Position numbers and translations under genes: made by a program. A stretch of 64,000 bases of DNA, taken from Nonlabens sp. Hel1_33_55 (GTDB taxonomy: Bacteria; Bacteroidota; Bacteroidia; Flavobacteriales; Flavobacteriaceae). Location of the stretch: positions 124,001 through 188,000 of the forward strand of contig NZ_LT627735.1 in NCBI RefSeq assembly GCF_900101765.1, written 5' to 3'. Of the stretch, positions 59,677 through 64,000 are shown piece by piece. How positions within the stretch are numbered: the stretch's first letter is position 1; the number at the start of each line of letters is the position of its first letter. The notes beneath the pieces were generated by a model. That model saw only the letters and a list, made by a program, of their open reading frames with translations. It was not told the origin of the DNA and searched no databases.

Positions 59677-60205
59677 TAAGTTTACAAAAGGAGATAAAGT
59701 ACTGGTCCTGGACGACGATATGAGTGGTGTGGTCGCTTTCGCGAAAGCGGAACAAATAACAATCACGACAGAAGATGACATCGACCTGATCTTTCATGAA
59801 AATGAATTAATTCTGGATCAGCGATTCAAGGTGAGTCATGTGGAAAAAACTGAGCCATCTGCTAAAAAGCCGAAACGACGCATTCAATCACGCAAAAAGG
59901 CAGCGTTCATTCCTGCTATGGAAGTGGATCTTCACATCCATCATTTGACCGATAGTGAGCGCGGTATGGATAATTATGATATGATCAACCTACAAATCGA
60001 CACGGCACGCAATAAAATTGAATGGGCACATCGCAATAATATTCCCAAACTGGTATTTATTCATGGAGTAGGCGCTGGAGTTCTTAAGCAGGAGCTGGAT
60101 TATTTATTTGCGCGCTATGACTACCTCAAACACTATGATGCCGATTTCCAGAAATATGGAAAAGGAGCTACAGAGGTATATCTGTTTCAGAACCCAAAAA
60201 ATTAG
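59669..60205 (+). CDS. Smr-domain protein (DUF2027-like N-terminus)
   Basis: A 178-residue protein with a small N-terminal SH3-like region (FTKGDKVLVLDDDMSGVV), a basic linker (EKTEPSAKKPKRRIQSRKK) and a C-terminal Smr domain: MEVDLHIHHL, then KLVFIHGVGAGVLKQELDYLFARY and KYGKGATEVYLF. Smr domains of this kind nick nucleic acid or act on RNA in collided-ribosome rescue. The ATG at 59669 overlaps the previous gene by 8 bp. The palindrome at 59735 gives AFAKA. Confidence 0.86.
   Translation: MSSKFTKGDKVLVLDDDMSGVVAFAKAEQITITTEDDIDLIFHENELILDQRFKVSHVEKTEPSAKKPKRRIQSRKKAAFIPAMEVDLHIHHLTDSERGMDNYDMINLQIDTARNKIEWAHRNNIPKLVFIHGVGAGVLKQELDYLFARYDYLKHYDADFQKYGKGATEVYLFQNPKN
59735..59748. repeat. GCTTTCGCGAAAGC palindrome, in the Smr gene
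   Basis: Perfect copy read as Ala-Phe-Ala-Lys-Ala. Confidence 0.9.
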
Positions 60206-60208
60206 AAT

Positions 60209-61186
60209 CTACTGTGGCTCCGCAAAAACAGGTGTCAAAGTAACCTGGTAAGCAGGCCGTACGTACGTTCCGAAATTTTCAATCTGTTCGAAATTCTCAA
60301 ACACAACCGTTTCTTCACCTCTTACTAATGTAAGTACCGGGATAGAGATCTCAATAACAGCTATGCGTCTATAACTGTGCTCTATAAAATTATCAATGGC
60401 AGGTGAAACAGCATTTGACACCAAATCGTTACGATAATCTGGTAAGGGATTAATAGTTTCATTAGCAATGTCGTTTGTAGGATCTAGATCGCTATCAGCA
60501 TCTTCCTGTATCGTCAATATCCCATCATTATCATCATCATTATCTAAATAATCAGGAATGCCATCCTCATCACTATCTCTAGAAAGTGGAGAGATTGTAC
60601 CATCATCATCGATAGTAACACCTTCCTCACTTGTTGGAACGTTATCACCATCATCATCTGCATCTATTTTGTCTGGTAGGCCATCGCCATCAGTGTCTTG
60701 ACCAGACGGTTCAAGATAATTAGGAATGCCATCGTCATCACTGTCAAGACCTTCTTCCTCTTCATTATTGAGTGCGGCAGTAGAGGTTAGTACTTGATTC
60801 GATACAGTTAAGTTTACTTGCCCTGAACTAGAAATTAGCGCATCGATGACATTAGGACTAGTTGGTGGCAGCAGACTGCAGAAATAATCATCTCCTGTCG
60901 CTCCATCATATTTTCTATATTCTACACTGTTGTTGGAACCTATAGTAAAACTTGGGTTGGATCCATCTGTATCAAAGAAATTTGTGGTAGATGTTAATTC
61001 AATGCTTAAGCTTTCAAAGGTTGAATCATCAGACTTGTAGAATAAATAAGTTCCTGATTCAGAGGTATCATCAGGTAAACATGCTTCAACATCAATATCT
61101 TGAAAAGAAAGATCTTCCACAATAATGTCACCGTCATCACAAGCAAAGAGCGTTATACAAAAAAAGAGGCCAAATATTTTCTTCAT
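60209..61186 (-). CDS. Lipoprotein with thrombospondin type 3-like calcium-binding repeats
   Basis: A 325-residue lipoprotein (LFAC, Cys16, followed by DDGD, an acidic surface-export-like stretch). The central part (about residues 145-225) has several DxDxDGxxD repeats: DSDDDGIPNYLEP, DTDGDGLPDKIDADDDGD, DSDEDGIPDYLDNDDDND. These bind calcium in thrombospondin type 3 repeats. The flanks are beta-rich and unrecognised, without a C-terminal T9SS or OmpA domain, which such repeats usually accompany. Its ATG is 4 nt from a TACCTTTG box, suggesting a leaderless mRNA. Confidence 0.8.
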   Translation of the reverse strand: MKKIFGLFFCITLFACDDGDIIVEDLSFQDIDVEACLPDDTSESGTYLFYKSDDSTFESLSIELTSTTNFFDTDGSNPSFTIGSNNSVEYRKYDGATGDDYFCSLLPPTSPNVIDALISSSGQVNLTVSNQVLTSTAALNNEEEEGLDSDDDGIPNYLEPSGQDTDGDGLPDKIDADDDGDNVPTSEEGVTIDDDGTISPLSRDSDEDGIPDYLDNDDDNDGILTIQEDADSDLDPTNDIANETINPLPDYRNDLVSNAVSPAIDNFIEHSYRRIAVIEISIPVLTLVRGEETVVFENFEQIENFGTYVRPAYQVTLTPVFAEPQ

Positions 61187-61190
61187 ATTT

Positions 61191-61198
61191 CAAAGGTA
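61191..61198 (-). promoter_or_regulatory. -7 promoter box next to the lipoprotein start (TACCTTTG)
   Basis: Minus strand TACCTTTG; 4 nt to the ATG at 61186. Confidence 0.5.
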
Positions 61199-61245
61199 GC
61201 ATATCATTATAATATGATCATGCGGTTTATTGTTTCCTAAAATTT

Positions 61246-61253
61246 TATTTTTG
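61246..61253 (+). promoter_or_regulatory. -7 promoter box next to the cysteine desulfurase start (TATTTTTG)
   Basis: TATTTTTG; 4 nt to the ATG at 61258. Confidence 0.55.
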
Positions 61254-61257
61254 CCAG

Positions 61258-62415
61258 ATGAAGCAAGTATATCTAGATAATGCAGCCACGACGCAATTGC
61301 GACCAGAAGTGGTGTCTCGTATGGTTGAGGTACTCTCAACGGTGCATGGCAATCCCAGTTCAACTCATAGCTATGGACGTAGTGCAAAATCGTTGATTGA
61401 AACAGCTCGTAAGAACATTGCAAAACAATTAAACGTTACTGCAGCCGAAATTATTTTCACCTCTGGCGGTACTGAAGCTGATAATCTGGCCATTCATAGT
61501 TGTGTTCGAGATCTAGGTATCCAGCGCATCATCACCACAGGAATAGAACACCATGCGGTGGTTTATATTGTAGATTATTGCAAGGAAAAGTACGGCACTG
61601 AGGTAGTACATGTAAACCTAAAAGAATGCGGTACGCCTGACTATTTTCATCTTGAAAAGTTGCTCAAAGAATCAGATAAAAAAACACTCGTATCCTTAAT
61701 GCACATCAATAACGAGATAGGCAATAGGCTAGATATTGATAGAGTAGGTAAGTTATGCCGTGAGAATAATGCTTTGTTTCATAGTGATTGTGTTCAATCC
61801 ATTGGGCATTACGAAATGGACTTGACCGCTACACCAGTTGATTTTACAGCAGTAAGTGCACACAAATTTCATGGTCCCAAAGGAGTTGGATTTGCATTTA
61901 TAAGAAAGGGAACCGGACTCAAACCATTGATTCTAGGTGGTTCTCAAGAACGTGGTATAAGAGCTGGAACTGAAAGTGTTCATAATATCGTAGGCATGGA
62001 TCTAGCCATGCAAATGGCGTATGAGCATCTAGAAAAGGATCGTGCTTACATTAAGGAACTCAAAGAATATTTTAAAAGTTCGCTCGAGGCGAAAGTCGAC
62101 GGCGTCAAGTTCAACGGTAAATGTGGCGATAGTGATAACTCAACCTACACTTTATTAAATGTGTGTTTGCCGTGTCCAGCAGAAAAAGCCGCTATGTTAC
62201 TCTTTACTATGGATCTTAAAGGTATTGCTTGTTCAAAAGGTAGCGCTTGCCAGAGCGGTAGTCAAAAAGGTTCTCACGTCTTATCTCAAATTCTTAATGA
62301 CGAGGATCTCAATAAGCCGAGTCTAAGATTCAGCTTCTCAATTTATAACACCAAAGAGGAATTGGATTATGTGGTAGATGTATTGAAGGAATATCTGGAG
62401 AGCATCAAGAATTAA
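61258..62415 (+). CDS. Cysteine desulfurase (IscS/NifS family)
   Basis: A 385-residue PLP enzyme that converts cysteine to alanine and an enzyme-bound persulfide for Fe-S clusters or thiolated tRNA. It begins MKQVYLDNAATTQLRPEV, has TSGGTEADNLAI, the PLP-binding Lys203 in SAHKFHGPKGVGF, RAGTESVHNIVG and the active-site Cys331 in KGSACQSGS. No iscU or suf partner is adjacent. Its promoter box leaves only 4 nt before the ATG. Its 3' end overlaps that of the convergent TonB-receptor gene by 4 bp. Confidence 0.94.
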   Translation: MKQVYLDNAATTQLRPEVVSRMVEVLSTVHGNPSSTHSYGRSAKSLIETARKNIAKQLNVTAAEIIFTSGGTEADNLAIHSCVRDLGIQRIITTGIEHHAVVYIVDYCKEKYGTEVVHVNLKECGTPDYFHLEKLLKESDKKTLVSLMHINNEIGNRLDIDRVGKLCRENNALFHSDCVQSIGHYEMDLTATPVDFTAVSAHKFHGPKGVGFAFIRKGTGLKPLILGGSQERGIRAGTESVHNIVGMDLAMQMAYEHLEKDRAYIKELKEYFKSSLEAKVDGVKFNGKCGDSDNSTYTLLNVCLPCPAEKAAMLLFTMDLKGIACSKGSACQSGSQKGSHVLSQILNDEDLNKPSLRFSFSIYNTKEELDYVVDVLKEYLESIKN

Positions 62416-64000
62416 AACCTTGCTACAACCCTAAAATTCAAAACTCTTGGAGTTAAGAAATTCGGGATGGCAATTTGTCTGCTACTAGCAATGTCTCTTA
62501 CCCAAATGTTTGTGATGCTATTCTGATTATCAAAGATGTTATAGATCTCTGCACCTATATAGAACTCATCAAAGTTGGCAAAGGTTCTGCTGTCGTTTTT
62601 CTCGTCTTTGAAAACGTAATTGATTCCTAAATCTGCACGTCTATAATCTCTCAATCTAAATTGAAAATCGTAAGGATCTGCATAATTAGGGGAGCCACCA
62701 GGTAATCCAGTATTGTATACCAAATTCAAGTACATGCGCAACTGAGGTAAGTTGGGAACGTAATCTTGAAACAACATTGCAAATTTTAAGCGTTGGTCTG
62801 TAGGTCTGGAGATGAATCCGCGGTCGTTTAGGTTTTCTTCGGTTTTAAGATAACCAGCACTGATCCAGCTTTCGGTCCCTTTGATGAACTCTCCATTAAG
62901 TCTCAAGTCTAGTCCGTAGGCGTATGCTTTTGCCTCGTTATTTGCTCGATATCTAATTCTGACATTTTCTAATGTATAGGTATTGACATCACTTAAGTTT
63001 TTGTAATAAGCTTCGCTAGTCAATTTGAAAGGTCTATCGTTCCAATTAAAACTCCAGTCATTTCCAACCACAAAATGAACGGATTGTTGGGCTTTGACAT
63101 CAGGGACCACAGATCCATTTTCATCACGCAATTCCCTATAAAAAGGTGGTTGATGATACACTCCAGTGGAAATCCTGAAAAGCATGTCAGTATTTTGCCA
63201 GTACGGTTTAATAGCAAACTGACCACGCGGTGAGAAAACGGTCTGATTAGAATCTTCAAAAGCATCACCGCTCACAGTCCAGTTATGAAAACGCGCACCT
63301 AGATTCCAAAAGATCTCACTATTTCCCAAGTAACCACGACTGCTGTATTGTGCAAAACCTTGAACTCGCGAAATTTGAACTTCGTTATCTGCATTTATAG
63401 AAGTGAATGGAACCAATGGCGCCGTAAATGGCGTGTAGGGTTCATCATTTCTAAGGTTGCCGCCAGGTGGTCTAACATTAAAGCCAGCGCTGTCTACGAC
63501 GGTATATTCTCTAACTCGATCTCTTATATCTTCAATATTGGCCTTAATTCCCCAATCCAGCTGATCATTAGAATTTCCTTCTTTCTTGAATACAAAAGTC
63601 CCGCGATGTTCTAGGGTTGCGATGAGTGCATCTAGATCGTTACGGCCGTGCTCCAATTCTGAACCTATACCGGTAACAAAATCAACCTGGCCAAAATCCC
63701 TGCTTCCTATATCTGTATTGGGACTACCTAATCCATATTGGGCAAGAATGTCAAAGTGCTCTTGCTCTTGAGTGTGATATACACTTGAAATCAAACGTAA
63801 ATTGAGCTGATCATTGACATCATAACTTGCCTTCAACGCACCAAAATAAGTTTCATACTGATCCTCTTCTTGGCCCTGATAATCAATGACTACTGCAATA
63901 GGTTCTTGAATGGTTCCAAAATTGGTTTGTCTATCTCGCGGCTCAAAATCATAGCTGTTCACCGCAATGTTTCCCAAAAAGCCTAACTCAAACTTTGGAT
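62412..64000 (-). CDS. TonB-dependent outer-membrane receptor (partial, C-terminal part)
   Basis: The frame is open through the window edge, so 529 codons of the C-terminal part are seen. The protein is a long beta-barrel with alternating aromatic strands (RFHNWTVSGDAFED, FWNLGARFHNW, YRRADLGINYVF) and ends in NFRVVARF with the terminal Phe used by the Bam assembly machine. Features such as YNIFDNQNSITNIWVRD match TonB receptors. The plug domain lies beyond the window. Ligand unknown. It converges with the cysteine desulfurase gene. Confidence 0.88.
   Translation of the reverse strand, partial: PKFELGFLGNIAVNSYDFEPRDRQTNFGTIQEPIAVVIDYQGQEEDQYETYFGALKASYDVNDQLNLRLISSVYHTQEQEHFDILAQYGLGSPNTDIGSRDFGQVDFVTGIGSELEHGRNDLDALIATLEHRGTFVFKKEGNSNDQLDWGIKANIEDIRDRVREYTVVDSAGFNVRPPGGNLRNDEPYTPFTAPLVPFTSINADNEVQISRVQGFAQYSSRGYLGNSEIFWNLGARFHNWTVSGDAFEDSNQTVFSPRGQFAIKPYWQNTDMLFRISTGVYHQPPFYRELRDENGSVVPDVKAQQSVHFVVGNDWSFNWNDRPFKLTSEAYYKNLSDVNTYTLENVRIRYRANNEAKAYAYGLDLRLNGEFIKGTESWISAGYLKTEENLNDRGFISRPTDQRLKFAMLFQDYVPNLPQLRMYLNLVYNTGLPGGSPNYADPYDFQFRLRDYRRADLGINYVFKDEKNDSRTFANFDEFYIGAEIYNIFDNQNSITNIWVRDIASSRQIAIPNFLTPRVLNFRVVARF

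Noticed and set aside
1..64000. tRNA, rRNA, CRISPR array, insertion sequence or prophage
   Set aside because: I looked for cloverleaf-like ends, regularly spaced repeats with unique spacers, and transposase or integrase motifs and found none. The dispersed palindrome has far too irregular a spacing for a CRISPR array.

Overview
The window looks like a chromosomal segment of a marine member of the Flavobacteriaceae (Bacteroidota). The evidence is a proteorhodopsin, a protein with a type IX secretion (T9SS) sorting tail, several lipoproteins with acidic residues after the lipid-anchored Cys, many Bacteroidota-restricted domain families, and repeated promoter boxes of the Bacteroidota form TAnnTTTG. 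The DNA is AT-rich and about 88% coding. I see no rRNA, tRNA, CRISPR array, prophage or transposase. A genus close to Nonlabens or Dokdonia is a guess from gene content.

Layout. 0.4-2.1 kb: a secreted protein and kdsA (Kdo-8-phosphate synthase). 2.1-5.1 kb: a sulfur/thiol block with a CstB-like persulfide dioxygenase-rhodanese fusion, a single-domain rhodanese and two thioredoxin-fold proteins. 5.2-9.4 kb: a Cys-cluster protein, an archaemetzincin-like lipoprotein, folD, a 23S-rRNA-IVP (four-helix bundle) gene between imperfect inverted repeats, and ffh. 9.7-10.4 kb: proteorhodopsin. 10.6-16.3 kb: a bacterial PH protein, a SlyD-like FKBP, a DUF4239 protein, two alpha/beta hydrolases and typA. 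16.5-24.4 kb: an M14 carboxypeptidase, a PUR-domain protein, an ABC exporter, leucine dehydrogenase, nusB, a DUF1573 lipoprotein and yajC. 25-30.6 kb: a GlgE-maltokinase-GlgB operon for alpha-glucan synthesis, with a GH31 alpha-glucosidase at 33.6 kb. 36-42.8 kb: an MscS channel, an amidohydrolase, pepT, the tRNA CCA enzyme and a Sua5/YrdC enzyme. 43-48.2 kb: a cell-surface glycan cluster (Kdo-kinase-like protein, three glycosyltransferases, a Stealth phosphotransferase and a TupA-like ATP-grasp). 48.3-62.4 kb: dapD, ruvX, def, envelope lipoproteins, rlmD, rocD, a T9SS cargo, an Smr protein and a cysteine desulfurase. The window ends inside a TonB-dependent receptor.

The most striking non-gene signal is a 14-bp perfect palindrome, GCTTTCGCGAAAGC. 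It occurs 18 times without mismatch, plus two one-mismatch copies and one two-mismatch copy. Ten perfect copies are intergenic. Eight of these form four pairs, each bracketing one gene (proteorhodopsin, typA, the GH31 gene, pepT). The geometry is similar each time: 118-138 bp upstream of the start and 56-87 bp downstream of the stop, usually just past the terminator. Inside genes the palindrome is read almost only as Ala-Phe-Ala-Lys-Ala. Other points of interest are four genes whose promoter boxes imply leaderless mRNAs, the inverted-repeat-flanked IVP gene, the archaemetzincin-like surface lipoprotein, and a GlgE pathway without a linked TreS.
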